DNA of 64,000 bases. Source: Chloroflexota bacterium (lineage in GTDB: Bacteria; Chloroflexota; Anaerolineae; UBA4142; SHND01). Positions 46,248 to 54,463 of the stretch are shown here, piece by piece (within the stretch, counting starts at the first letter, position 1; each line of letters opens with the position of its first letter). The notes under the pieces are model-generated. The model was given only the letters and a program-made list of their open reading frames with translations. It did not search any database and was not told where the DNA came from. The position numbers and the translations under genes are program-made. The DNA lies in contig SHND01000054.1 in the NCBI GenBank assembly GCA_004295045.1, forward strand, positions 1 to 64,000, in the 5' to 3' direction.

Positions 46248-46955
46248 TTACCTTCGCGATGCGCGATTTGCCAGCGAAATATAGTACAACAAGTTCAACA
46301 GTGTACTCGCGGCGGCGGCAACGTACGTCCATGCTGCAGCTGTGAGTACCGTGCGCGCGCCCTGTAATTCTTGCGGCACGAACAATGCACTCTGTTCCAA
46401 CATCTTCATTGCCCGATTGCTTGCGTCAAATTCGACGGGCAGCGTGACTAGCGAAAAAATGGCTGTGCCTGAGAGTAACAAGATGCCGAGCCACATCAAG
46501 ACAGATGAACCTTGCGCCTGCGCGGCAAGACAAAAGCCGAGAAAGAAAACAGCGTATCCGAGCTTTGAACCAATGTTGACGGCGGGGACAATCGCCATGC
46601 GAAAATTGAGCGGTCCGTAATTTTGCGCGTGCTGCATTGCATGTCCCAGCTCATGCGCCGTGATTCCGACTGCCGCCACAGATGCGCCGCGCGCAACATC
46701 CGGTGAAAGAAAGAGCGTGCGTTTGCGCGGATCATAATGGTCGGATAATTTACCCGGTGTGCCCTGTACGTCAACGCGTCCTTGCAGCCCGGCTTGGCGA
46801 ATCAAAATATCAGCCGCCTGCACGCCGGTAATCCCGCGCGCATTCGGCACTTGGGAAAATTTACTGTAGGTAGAGTTGACACGCCACTGTGCCCAGATGG
46901 TTAAAATAAGCCCCGGCAGCGCAAGTAGAAAATAAAGTGGATCGAAAAAAAACAT
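46248..46955 (-). CDS. YugP-like zinc metallopeptidase
   Basis: 235 aa. N-terminal membrane helix (YFLLALPGLILTIWAQ), then ARGITGVQAADILIRQAGL and the zinc motif HELGHAMQHAQNY. C-terminal helices (LGYAVFFLGFCLA, LGILLLSGTAIFSLVTLPVEFDASNRA) follow. This is the putative neutral zinc metallopeptidase family (YugP). A membrane protein; substrate unknown. Coupled closely to rlmN. Confidence 0.92.
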   Translation of the reverse strand: MFFFDPLYFLLALPGLILTIWAQWRVNSTYSKFSQVPNARGITGVQAADILIRQAGLQGRVDVQGTPGKLSDHYDPRKRTLFLSPDVARGASVAAVGITAHELGHAMQHAQNYGPLNFRMAIVPAVNIGSKLGYAVFFLGFCLAAQAQGSSVLMWLGILLLSGTAIFSLVTLPVEFDASNRAMKMLEQSALFVPQELQGARTVLTAAAWTYVAAAASTLLNLLYYISLANRASRR

Positions 46956-47021
46956 GAATCGTACCTCTAGCGTTCCTCGAAATTGAAGCGTAACTCAAGT
47001 ATAGTCGCGCATACTGAATAG

Positions 47022-47819
47022 TCAATAGGAATCTGCCCAAATTTGTATGAGCGTTGGTAAATCCTCGACAAGCAAGTCGGGTTTCACGCCGTTTTGTTCT
47101 GCCTCCGCGCGCGTGGAAACGCCGGTCAACACCATGATTGTTTTCAAGCCGGCAGCTGCGCCGCCATCAATATCGGTGTCGAGACGGTCGCCGAGCATTG
47201 CCGTTTCTTGCGGCGCTGTTCCCGTCATCTCTAACGCGAGGTCGAACATCGGGCGTCCCGGCTTGCCGATGATGATCGGTTCAACATCCGTTGCCGCTAC
47301 TAACGCGGCGACAAGCGAGCCCGTGCCGGGCGTCAGTCCTTGTTCGGTTGGGAGGGTGCGGTCTGTGTTGGTTGCGATAAACTTGGCGCCGCGCCGAATC
47401 TCCAATGTGGCGCGTTTTAATTTTTCGTACGTGAGCTGACGGTCCAGACCGACGATGACGGCATCAGCGTCCTGTTCCACCATTTCGAATTGTGCCTCAT
47501 GCAGCGCGTCGCGCAAAGCACGTTCCCCAATCACGAATACCTTTTTTACAGAAGGTAGACTGTGGCGCAGCCAGCGCGGCGCTGCATCGGCGGAGGTCAA
47601 GACCTGTTGTGATGAAATCACGATGCCCATCTCGCCCAGACGCACCACCGGATACTCGGCGCGACGCGTTGCATTATTGGAAACGAGGACAAAGCGAATT
47701 TGGTGCGCGTCGAGGAACGAAAAAAAAGCGGCGACGCCGGCAAGCGCGTGGTCGCCCACCCAAAGCACGCCGTCCAAATCAATTAAAAGCCCACGCAGGT
47801 GTTGGAGTTTCAAATTCAT
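47022..47819 (-). CDS. HAD-IIA (NagD-like) sugar phosphatase
   Basis: 265 aa. Motif I LIDLDGVLWVGD, motif II VLVSNNATR, C2-type cap, and motif IV MLGDRLDTDIDGGAAAGLKTIMVLTG. AraL/NagD-type phosphatases act on p-nitrophenyl-, sugar- or nucleotide phosphates. Cytosolic. Overlaps yggT by 4 bp (ATGA). Confidence 0.93.
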   Translation of the reverse strand: MNLKLQHLRGLLIDLDGVLWVGDHALAGVAAFFSFLDAHQIRFVLVSNNATRRAEYPVVRLGEMGIVISSQQVLTSADAAPRWLRHSLPSVKKVFVIGERALRDALHEAQFEMVEQDADAVIVGLDRQLTYEKLKRATLEIRRGAKFIATNTDRTLPTEQGLTPGTGSLVAALVAATDVEPIIIGKPGRPMFDLALEMTGTAPQETAMLGDRLDTDIDGGAAAGLKTIMVLTGVSTRAEAEQNGVKPDLLVEDLPTLIQIWADSY

Positions 47820-48103
47820 TCGATGAACAACCCAAAGGCATTTGCAATCAAAAATAACAAAACTTGTTGGAGGATGCCCAGCACAATAATTGCAACCATC
47901 GGGCTAATGTCAAACATACCGACGGGCGGAATAATCCGTTGAAACGGACTCAGAATTGGTTCGGTGATGCCAAAGACCATTTCTGCAATCGCGTTCGAGC
48001 GGAACTGCGGCAAAAATGAGAGCAGAATCCGCACAAGGATCAAGAGAAAGAGAATGTCGAAAAAGAATTGAATGGTCGTATAAAGAATTTGTCCGACGTC
48101 CAC
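47816..48103 (-). CDS. yggT: YggT-family membrane protein
   Basis: 95 aa from GTG 48103 (GGAG 8 nt upstream). A longer in-frame start would add 54 residues without family similarity and run into yggS. Two membrane segments: YTTIQFFFDILFLLILVRILLSFLP and ISPMVAIIVLGILQQVLLFLIA, with ITEPILSPFQRIIPP between. YggT proteins lie next to yggS in many bacteria and are linked to division-site or osmotic functions. Confidence 0.88.
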   Translation of the reverse strand: MDVGQILYTTIQFFFDILFLLILVRILLSFLPQFRSNAIAEMVFGITEPILSPFQRIIPPVGMFDISPMVAIIVLGILQQVLLFLIANAFGLFIE

Positions 48104-48188
48104 GTTCAGCACTCCAAACGCTGTGTGATAAAAGATCGCGGCGGAAATTCCGCGCGCGAGCGCGTGTACGACACAGCGTAATTGCGCA

Positions 48189-48896
48189 TTAACTGCGTTG
48201 TCCAAAAATCGCGCGGCCGATCCGCACGATTGTTGCGCCTTCTTCGATGGCGACAGCGTAATCATCCGTCATGCCCATCGAGAGTTCGCGCCAGTTCGCT
48301 TTCGGAAATTTTTGCGCCAACTCGTCACGTAATTTACGTAATTCACGGAAAAAAGGTCGCGCCTGTTCAGCCCCCGCGACGAGTGGTCCAATTGTCATCA
48401 GTCCCTGTATTTGAAGATTCGCCAACGGCACAATCTTTGCAACGTCCTGCAAAAACGCCGCGCGCGCATTCAAATCAAAACCAAATTTATTTGGGTCGTT
48501 TCCCACATTTACTTGCAGCAAAATCGGAATTTGTTTTTTGTGTTCTGCCGCTGCCCGGTTCATCGTTTCCGCAAGGCGCAGCGTATCTACAGATTGAACA
48601 ATGTCAAAGAGCGTAACCGCCCCGCGCGCTTTGCGGCGCTGCAAATGTCCAATCAAATGCCAGCGAATTTTTCCTTTTTCCAGCGCGGCGTTCACTGCCG
48701 GAATTTTTTCGCTCGCTTCTTCGACCCGGTTTTCGCCAATGTCGCGCGCCCCCACTTCATACGCCTCAAGGATGGCTTGAACCGGAAACGTTTTGCTGAC
48801 AGCGACGAGGGTGATTTCGCTGGATGGGCGCCCCGCGCGCTGCGCAGCATTTTCAATTTGCTCGCGCACACGCCCTAGATTTTCGGCAATAGACAT
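48189..48896 (-). CDS. yggS: YggS-type pyridoxal phosphate homeostasis protein
   Basis: 235 aa single-domain alanine-racemase-like barrel. PLP lysine in LVAVSKTFPVQAI; GENRVEEASEK; WHLIGHLQRRKAR; NVGNDPNKFGF; LMTIGP; LSMGMTDDYAVAIEEGATIVRIGRAIFG. It buffers intracellular PLP and amino-acid pools. In the run pgeF-yggS-yggT. Confidence 0.95.
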   Translation of the reverse strand: MSIAENLGRVREQIENAAQRAGRPSSEITLVAVSKTFPVQAILEAYEVGARDIGENRVEEASEKIPAVNAALEKGKIRWHLIGHLQRRKARGAVTLFDIVQSVDTLRLAETMNRAAAEHKKQIPILLQVNVGNDPNKFGFDLNARAAFLQDVAKIVPLANLQIQGLMTIGPLVAGAEQARPFFRELRKLRDELAQKFPKANWRELSMGMTDDYAVAIEEGATIVRIGRAIFGQRS

Positions 48897-48914
48897 GGCA
48901 TTGAATTCGATGTA

Positions 48915-49691
48915 TTAGGATAATGCAATCAGCGCGGCAAAGCGTCCGGTGTGTGCCTGTTCGCGGCGCCACGAATAAAAATCGTGCGTGTGGTCAGCCG
49001 TGCAGACGCCGGCAATTTCAATCTGTTCCACGCCGAGCGCGCGGAGCTGTACGGCATTGGCTTGCCACAAATCCAAATGGATTGAACTATTCTTGCTCAA
49101 GAGCAACTCGAACGTTTCGGGAAACGCGCGTTCCACTTTTTCCTGCACATCCGCGCCGATTTCATAACAGCACGGACCAATCGAAGGACCAATGCACGCG
49201 CGCGCCTCACGGGGTTGCGTGTTGAATGCGTCTTGCATTGCTTTTACGGTATTGGTCAACACTTTGCTCACTGTGCCGCGCCAGCCCGCGTGTGCAATGC
49301 CAATCGCATGGTGAATTGGGTCGTATAAAAGAATCGGAACGCAGTCGGCAAAACGCAGCATCAGTGGAATGCCGCGCGTGTTCGTAATTAAACCATCCAC
49401 GCCTTTGAGGCGTGTGCCCCGTTCACTTGCTGTAACGCGCGCCACTTGATTCGCTTGCGCTTGGCTCGCATCCACTGTCGCGGCGCGGTCAAGTTCCAGC
49501 GCGCTGTGCAGACGATCCAGATTTTCTTGTACATGCTCCGGCGCATCGCCCACATGCGCGCTCAAATTCATCGTATCAAAAGGGGCGGGGCTGACGCCGC
49601 CATGCCGCGTGGTGACAGCATGAATCACCCCCAAGTCAAGCAGTTGAGCCGATTGGTATAAAATTACATTGTGCTTGGCGTTACGTTGCAT
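48915..49691 (-). CDS. pgeF: Peptidoglycan editing factor PgeF (YfiH/laccase-domain)
   Basis: 258 aa from ATG 49691. TTRHGGVS, NLSAHVGDAPEHVQENL, the metal-site motifs MLRFADCVPILLYDP and IGIAHAGWRGTVSK, CIGPSIGPCCYEIG and HDFYSWRREQAHTGRFAALI. Once called multicopper polyphenol oxidase; shown in E. coli to hydrolyse mis-incorporated L-Ser from peptidoglycan precursors. Adjacent to yggS as in many genomes. Confidence 0.94.
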   Translation of the reverse strand: MQRNAKHNVILYQSAQLLDLGVIHAVTTRHGGVSPAPFDTMNLSAHVGDAPEHVQENLDRLHSALELDRAATVDASQAQANQVARVTASERGTRLKGVDGLITNTRGIPLMLRFADCVPILLYDPIHHAIGIAHAGWRGTVSKVLTNTVKAMQDAFNTQPREARACIGPSIGPCCYEIGADVQEKVERAFPETFELLLSKNSSIHLDLWQANAVQLRALGVEQIEIAGVCTADHTHDFYSWRREQAHTGRFAALIALS

Positions 49692-49737
49692 ACGCGGTAT
49701 TTTAGCACAACTCGATTTTCCATTGGCTTTTGCTGTT

Positions 49738-49765
49738 TTGAGAATTGTTCCGTGTGCGATAGTAT
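49738..49765 (+). promoter_or_regulatory. Promoter candidate of the third ECF sigma operon
   Basis: TTGAGA (49738-49743), 16 bp, TAGTAT (49760-49765), 29 nt before the ATG at 49795. Confidence 0.4.
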
Positions 49766-49794
49766 CCTTTTCTCTTTCTGTTGCGTTTCCACTA

Positions 49795-50433
49795 ATGAGT
49801 AAAGACACGTCCATGTCGTCAACGGCACCGTCCATTGCGGCGGATTCCCTACACCAACTCTTGCCGCCGGCTGAAGCGCGCGAGTTATTGCGCCGCGCCC
49901 AAGCGTATGAAGAGCGCGCGCTGACGCGCCTCTATCATGTGTTCAGCGACCGCGTTTTTCGTTTTATTTACTATCGGGTTCAGGACCGCCCGCGCGCCGA
50001 AGATTTGACGAACGAAGTTTTTGTGCGGATGTTGGAGAGCGTAGAAAACTTTCGCCCCAGCGGAGACGATGCGTCATTGGCATTGACAGGTTGGATTTTT
50101 ACGATTGCGCGGAATTTACTGATTGATGATTATCGCCGCCAAAAAATTCGCGCCACCGAACCGCTGCCCGAAGGGGATGAAGAGCTGGCGGACGACAGTT
50201 TTGATGTTGATTTGCATTTGACGCGCGCGGAACTGCAAAATGCGTTGACGCAATTGACCGAAGAGCAGCAAACTGTATTGCTGCTGCGCTTTGAAGAGGG
50301 ATTCACCAGCGTCCAGGTTGCGAAAATGATGGGCAAAACAGATATGGCAGTCAAAGCGTTACAGCGGCGCGCGCTTGCGACGATGGCGCGTTTGCTTGAC
50401 CAATCACGCGATCAAGTAGCGATAACAGGATAA
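49795..50433 (+). CDS. ECF-type sigma factor (third in the window)
   Basis: 212 aa from ATG 49795 (an ATG at 49813 is also possible). Region 2: LYHVFSDRVFRFIYYRVQDRPRAEDLTNEVFVRML and WIFTIARNLLIDDYRR. An acidic spacer (EGDEELADDSFDVD) precedes region 4: LTEEQQTVLLLRFEEGFTSVQVAKMMGKTDMAVKALQRRA. It lies 8 bp before a DUF5667-type membrane protein gene, which commonly pairs with this sigma group. Confidence 0.92.
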   Translation: MSKDTSMSSTAPSIAADSLHQLLPPAEARELLRRAQAYEERALTRLYHVFSDRVFRFIYYRVQDRPRAEDLTNEVFVRMLESVENFRPSGDDASLALTGWIFTIARNLLIDDYRRQKIRATEPLPEGDEELADDSFDVDLHLTRAELQNALTQLTEEQQTVLLLRFEEGFTSVQVAKMMGKTDMAVKALQRRALATMARLLDQSRDQVAITG

Positions 50434-50441
50434 CTAAACAG

Positions 50442-51719
50442 ATGGAGAATCGCGAAGAAAACCGAGCGCGGGATACGCGACTCGACATGGAAATTGATCG
50501 CTTGTTAATGGGCGATCGCGGCGCGGCGAATGGCGGCGCCAAAACCAATCAGGTTGCGCGCGAATTTTCGCGGTTGGCGGCGGAAGAATCCCCGCGTTTG
50601 TCGAATGCCGCGCGGGTACAAGGGCTGAATGCACTGCGCGCCGAAGCGGCGAAAAAGCGCGCCCGTCAGCGAACGAGTCCATTTGCTTTTCTGACGGCTG
50701 TGCCGCGTTGGGCAATGCTGGCTGCGGTGGCGCTCATTGTCGTGTTGATTGCTAACGGGGTCAGTGCCGCTGCGGCAGACAGTTTACCGGGGTCATGGTT
50801 GTATCCGTTCAAACGTTTTGGCGAAGGCGGACAACTATTTCTCCAGAACTCGAGCGGTCAACGCGCGCAGTTGTGGATGAATCTTGCCAACACGCGTTTG
50901 GATGAAGTTCAGCGTCTGTTGGCAGGCGGGACGCAAGTTGATCCTTCTTATCTCGATGCAGTGGATGAAAGTATTTTGCGCGCGTTGTCTGAACTTGCCG
51001 GCACGCGCGGCAATGAACGCGTCGACTTGTTGAAACAATTGACCGCGTTGGCAATTCGCCAGCAGCAAATTCTCGATCAACTGGCGCAAAACGCGTCACC
51101 TGTGGAACGCGCACGTTTGGAGCAGACAGTAAAATTATTGCAAGGTGTTGCGGGCTACGCGCAATCGCCCAAAGCAGCGGACGACCCGACCTTCAATCCC
51201 ATGCAATTTCTCACGCCGAGCCCAACGCCAACCGCGTCGCCCACGCTCACGCCTACGCCGCTTCCGACCGGAACTGCGGTTCCGCCAACAAACACAGCCG
51301 CGCCGGTTATCGTGCCAATTGAGACGAGCGCGCCAGCGAATCCGAATCCGACAGATGATAACGATGAGACTGAAACACCCGAACTGACTGACGATCATGG
51401 TGAAACCGAAACTCCTGAGGCGGCGGATGATCACGATGAAACTGAAACGCCAGAACTGACTGACGATCACGATGAAACCGAAACTCCCGAGGCGACGGAT
51501 GATCATGGCGGTGACGACGACCAAAACGATGACAATGGAAATAGCGGTGGTGATGATAAGGGGGGCGACGACAACAGTGGCAGCGGTGGTGATAATGATA
51601 GTGGCGATGATAATAGCGGCGATGATCAAAGCGACGACGACAAGAGTGGCAGCGGCGGCGATAATGAGAATGGCGACGATGATAGCGGCGGTGACGATCA
51701 CGGTGGAAAAGATGATTAA
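50442..51719 (+). CDS. DUF5667-type membrane protein with Asp/His-rich repeat tail
   Basis: 425 aa. Cytoplasmic N-terminus (to about 85) that could bind the sigma factor, one membrane helix (MLAAVALIVVLIANGVSAAAA), and an extracytoplasmic DUF5667-like helical domain (SLPGSWLYPFKRFGEGGQL... LAGTRGNERVDLLKQLTAL). A Thr/Pro linker follows, then about 130 residues of acidic repeats. Four imperfect 14-residue units of the form DDHDETETPELT are followed by Asp/Gly/Ser/Asn runs with scattered His. The tail should bind Ca2+ or other metals. Coupled to the sigma gene; anti-sigma role inferred. Confidence 0.78.
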   Translation: MENREENRARDTRLDMEIDRLLMGDRGAANGGAKTNQVAREFSRLAAEESPRLSNAARVQGLNALRAEAAKKRARQRTSPFAFLTAVPRWAMLAAVALIVVLIANGVSAAAADSLPGSWLYPFKRFGEGGQLFLQNSSGQRAQLWMNLANTRLDEVQRLLAGGTQVDPSYLDAVDESILRALSELAGTRGNERVDLLKQLTALAIRQQQILDQLAQNASPVERARLEQTVKLLQGVAGYAQSPKAADDPTFNPMQFLTPSPTPTASPTLTPTPLPTGTAVPPTNTAAPVIVPIETSAPANPNPTDDNDETETPELTDDHGETETPEAADDHDETETPELTDDHDETETPEATDDHGGDDDQNDDNGNSGGDDKGGDDNSGSGGDNDSGDDNSGDDQSDDDKSGSGGDNENGDDDSGGDDHGGKDD

Positions 51720-51722
51720 GCA

Positions 51723-51756
51723 AGAGCCAGCAAAGATACGCTGGCTCTTTTTTTTT
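51723..51756 (+). terminator. Terminator
   Basis: AGAGCCAGC (51723-51731), 8-nt loop, GCTGGCTCT (51740-51748), then a run of nine T. Confidence 0.92.
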
Positions 51757-51877
51757 GCCGGTATCCTTTTGAGTGAGGCGTGCGTTTGAGTGAATGTAAG
51801 ACGATGCAGAATTTCAAGCGAACAATCCAAAGGCAATCCGCTGTTCGCACATTCCAATCACTTTCAAGGAGCTACAC

Positions 51878-53161
51878 ATGTTATCTCGCAAACTCATACC
51901 GGTGTTGGGCATTCTCCTCTTTACCGTATTTGCCGTTTTGGCTGTGCCTTCCGCGCGCGCCGAGACAGATGCGCAGAATTTGCGCGGCAAACTCTTGACC
52001 ATTGACCTGCGCGCGAAAACACTTCAGGTGCGTCAAGGCAATGGGGCGACCAAAACGCTTACATTTTCCAAAAAGACACAGTTTGTCCGCAACGGCAAAA
52101 AGAGCAAAGTCAAATCGTTAGTGCTGCGCGATACGCTTCAAGTAAAATTCAAAGCGAACTCGAACGCGGTGCAAGTGACGGCGACCGGTCCTGCAAGCAA
52201 ACGCGTCGCGGGGCAATTGAACGATGCGAATAAAGGCAGCGGCACCGTTATCATCAAAGGCAAAACTTTGCAGGCGAATGCACAAACGCAAATCGTTCGG
52301 AACGGCGCAATTGTTTCGTTGAGTCGTCTCACGCGCCAAGACAAGGTTGTCGCGCATGTGAAACCGACTGCTGCCGAAGGGAATGGTGGGGCTGAGGCGT
52401 TCGATCTGATTGCCCACGGTCCTGAAGAGGATGAAGTTCACGGGACGATTAGTGCAATCGCGGGCAATCAAGTTTCGATTGCGCCTTCAAACGGCACCCC
52501 GGTTGTGACGGTGAATGTTACGTCCGAGACTATGATCGAAGTAGATGACCACAACGCCGCGTTGGGCGACCTCGCTGTAGGGATGCAAGTTGAAGCCGAT
52601 TATGATCCCACGACCATGAATGCCTTTGACATCGAGGCGGACAGCGATGGCGACGACGACGATGCGCACGTGATTGGCACGGTATCCGCAGTGGATGCTG
52701 CCGCCGGAACTATCACGATTGCGCCGACCAACGGAGGTTCCGTCACGTTGACAGTGAAAAGCTCGACCGAAATCGAGGTGAACGACAAGCATGCGTCACT
52801 TGAGGATGTTCAAGTGGGGATGCCGGTTAAAGCCGAATATGATTCGATGACGTTGATTGCGACGGAAATCGAAGCGGGTTCGGACGATGACAACGATGAC
52901 GACGATGGCGACCATGAGCTCAAGGGTACTGTTGCTGCGGTGAATGTCGCCGCACAAACTGTGACAATCACACCGAACAGCGGCGGCAGTGACGTTACAC
53001 TGAACGTGACCGCCGGTACGGAAATTGAAATAAATGACGAGGACGCGACCCTTGCAGAGATTACGGTTGGCGCCGAAATCAAAGCCGAATACGACCCTGC
53101 AACGTTGAATGCTCACGAACTAGAAATAGGGGATGACGATCACGACGACGACGATGACTAG
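51878..53161 (+). CDS. Secreted DUF5666-repeat protein with Asp-rich segments
   Basis: 427 aa, AAGGAG 8 nt before the ATG. Signal peptide (residues 1-29, cut near ARAE). Then about five beta-rich repeats of 60-75 residues with the pattern ...GTI(S/A)AI..NQVSIAP.NG...VTVNVTS.T.IEVDD..A.L.D..VGM.V.AEYD...., as in DUF5666. Linkers and the C-terminus are Asp/His-rich (DSDGDDDDAH, DDDNDDDDGDHE, DDDHDDDDD). It looks like a cell-surface or secreted metal-binding fibre. The preceding operon has the same acidic character, so shared function is likely. Confidence 0.8.
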   Translation: MLSRKLIPVLGILLFTVFAVLAVPSARAETDAQNLRGKLLTIDLRAKTLQVRQGNGATKTLTFSKKTQFVRNGKKSKVKSLVLRDTLQVKFKANSNAVQVTATGPASKRVAGQLNDANKGSGTVIIKGKTLQANAQTQIVRNGAIVSLSRLTRQDKVVAHVKPTAAEGNGGAEAFDLIAHGPEEDEVHGTISAIAGNQVSIAPSNGTPVVTVNVTSETMIEVDDHNAALGDLAVGMQVEADYDPTTMNAFDIEADSDGDDDDAHVIGTVSAVDAAAGTITIAPTNGGSVTLTVKSSTEIEVNDKHASLEDVQVGMPVKAEYDSMTLIATEIEAGSDDDNDDDDGDHELKGTVAAVNVAAQTVTITPNSGGSDVTLNVTAGTEIEINDEDATLAEITVGAEIKAEYDPATLNAHELEIGDDDHDDDDD

Positions 53162-53204
53162 CACTAAAAGAACATGAAATTGCGTGGGCTGCATTAGAGA
53201 ATGC

Positions 53205-53237
53205 GGCGTTAGCAAGTGGAGTTCACTTGCTAACGCC
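53205..53237. repeat. GGCGTTAGCAAGTG palindrome
   Basis: A 14-bp perfect inverted repeat (53205-53218 with 53224-53237) around GAGTT, with a following CCTTGCTACGCA that partly repeats the arm. It is in the gap between convergent operons; no T-run. REP-like. Confidence 0.6.
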
Positions 53238-53290
53238 TTGCTACGCAGACGATCCCGCAATTCCATCAAGTTAGAGTACTAGATACGAAA

Positions 53291-53325
53291 CAGCCCCGTT
53301 CTTTATCCAGAACGGGGCTGTTTTT
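53291..53325. terminator. Bidirectional terminator
   Basis: CAGCCCCGTTCT (53291-53302), loop TTATCC, AGAACGGGGCTG (53309-53320), T-run. It closes both the plus-strand DUF5666 gene and the minus-strand LexA-like operon. Confidence 0.92.
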
Positions 53326-53551
53326 ATTTGCTTACGCCGAGCCAGATGTGATTCGGCATGATGGTTGCTTTGGTCGCAACGTGAATTTTGATATTCGGTT
53401 TTGCTTTTGCTTCGCTGTCCAAATCGCGCGGGTTCACGAAACAAGTGTCGGGCGTTGTCCCGAATTTTTCTTGATACCGTTTTGCCGCATCTTCGATCTT
53501 CGCCGCAATGGGTTTTGCACTGTTATCAAACCACAACAAACCTGATTTCAT
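53324..53551 (-). CDS. Small conserved-looking protein, last gene of the LexA-like operon
   Basis: 75 aa from ATG 53551, chosen because GAGGAGG lies 6-12 nt upstream. It reads MKSGLLWFDNSAKPIAAKIEDAA... with FGTTPDTCFVNPRDL in the middle and IMPNHIWLGV near the end. I recall similar short proteins of unknown function in Chloroflexota genomes, but cannot name a family. It has one Cys, no membrane segment or signal. It is sixth in the operon, 61 bp after the DUF6504-like gene. Confidence 0.75.
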   Translation of the reverse strand: MKSGLLWFDNSAKPIAAKIEDAAKRYQEKFGTTPDTCFVNPRDLDSEAKAKPNIKIHVATKATIMPNHIWLGVSK

Positions 53552-53612
53552 GTCCATCCTCCTCTGCTGAATTGTTGTTGCGGAACGTGGATTGAGGTAT
53601 GTGTTCCGTTCT

Positions 53613-53951
53613 TTATGTGGACTGCTTTTTTTGCACAACTGACAAGGACCAGATATTCGTCTTGGCGTTTTGCATCAAATCAAACACTCCTTCTTGACAG
53701 CGCACGCGAAAGCATAATTGCGCGGCGCGTCCCATTTTTGTCCACGTGCGTTCGACGGCTTGGACCTGATGCGTATGCCCGCGCCAGCGAAATTCGTGCG
53801 GGAAATAGCCAAAGCGTTTTTCCAGAATCTCTACCGCATCGTTGCGTTCGCGACGCGAGGTGGACGCGCCAATGCGAGTTGAGCGAGTACCCACGCCTAC
53901 GCGTGGGAGCGATGTGCGCGGCTGCGCGCGTAATGAATCGGTGCGTAACAT
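53613..53951 (-). CDS. DUF6504-like protein
   Basis: 112 aa, AAGGAGG 5 nt before the ATG. The first 35 residues are basic and Ser/Thr/Arg-rich. The core has FGYFPHEFRWRGHTHQVQAVERTW, CFRVRCQEGVFDLMQN and a closing Trp (IWSLSVV). The WRG...V..V...W...FRVR..G.F.L pattern resembles DUF6504, which in other bacteria occurs with DNA-damage polymerases of the DinB/ImuB type. If right, it supports a DNA-repair theme for this operon. The match is from memory and should be checked. Confidence 0.65.
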   Translation of the reverse strand: MLRTDSLRAQPRTSLPRVGVGTRSTRIGASTSRRERNDAVEILEKRFGYFPHEFRWRGHTHQVQAVERTWTKMGRAAQLCFRVRCQEGVFDLMQNAKTNIWSLSVVQKKQST

Positions 53952-53999
53952 TTTTCCTCCTTGAATTTGGACCTTGGTTTATGTTTGTGCTAATTGTTC

Positions 54000-54443
54000 T
54001 TAATCTTCGCCGATAATGCGCCAATCGCGCGATTCAACGGTCTCTAGATTTTCTTGCGCGGACGGATATAGTTGATTCATCCACTGTGCGGGTAACGGGA
54101 ACCCTTGTGGAAATTGCCCCTGCCCGAATTGTCCTTGCGGCGGCGCAATGACGATGATCTGCGGCTGCTGCGACGCATTTTGCGGACCTTGCTGGGGCGT
54201 GGGACGTTGAACAAAGCGTTCCGGTTCGGGTTCGGGATCGCGCCATTCTGCCAAGACACTGTTTTGTTCACGTTGACGCATCAAAGCAATGATCAAGCCG
54301 AGTAAAACAGGAATGCTTGCGCCAACGCCGCAGGCGACGCCGAGCGCCACATTCAACGCGTCGGACGGCACGCGTTCGAGAATTTGATAACCGAACGCTG
54401 TGGCTATCAGCCCGCCAATGAGTAAAATTCCTGTCTTGGACAT
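54000..54443 (-). CDS. Small membrane protein with Gln/Pro-rich tail
   Basis: 147 aa, AGAGGAA before the ATG. Two membrane helices (GILLIGGLIATAFGYQIL; ALGVACGVGASIPVLLGLIIAL) and a cytoplasmic tail rich in Pro, Gln and Gly (about 75-130), ending ESRDWRIIGED. No family recognised. It follows the FtsK-like gene by 20 bp, so it may recruit the soluble motor to the membrane, replacing the membrane part of FtsK. That is inference. Confidence 0.7.
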   Translation of the reverse strand: MSKTGILLIGGLIATAFGYQILERVPSDALNVALGVACGVGASIPVLLGLIIALMRQREQNSVLAEWRDPEPEPERFVQRPTPQQGPQNASQQPQIIVIAPPQGQFGQGQFPQGFPLPAQWMNQLYPSAQENLETVESRDWRIIGED

Positions 54444-54463
54444 GTGAATTCCTCTATAAAAAT

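Noticed and set aside
49669..49794. Upstream start for the third ECF sigma factor
   Set aside because: It would overlap the pgeF start and add a hydrophobic stretch foreign to sigma factors.
51340..51700. CRISPR-like periodicity in the acidic repeat region
   Set aside because: The period comes from coding for repeated peptides; no spacers or cas genes.
51135..51857. Open frame of Ile/Val/Ala repeats opposite the DUF5667-type gene
   Set aside because: It is the mirror of the Asp-rich GAT/GAC repeats; no ribosome-binding site and the plus-strand gene is clear.
53615..54016. Plus-strand frame opposite the DUF6504-like gene
   Set aside because: The minus-strand frame has a strong Shine-Dalgarno and family-like motifs.
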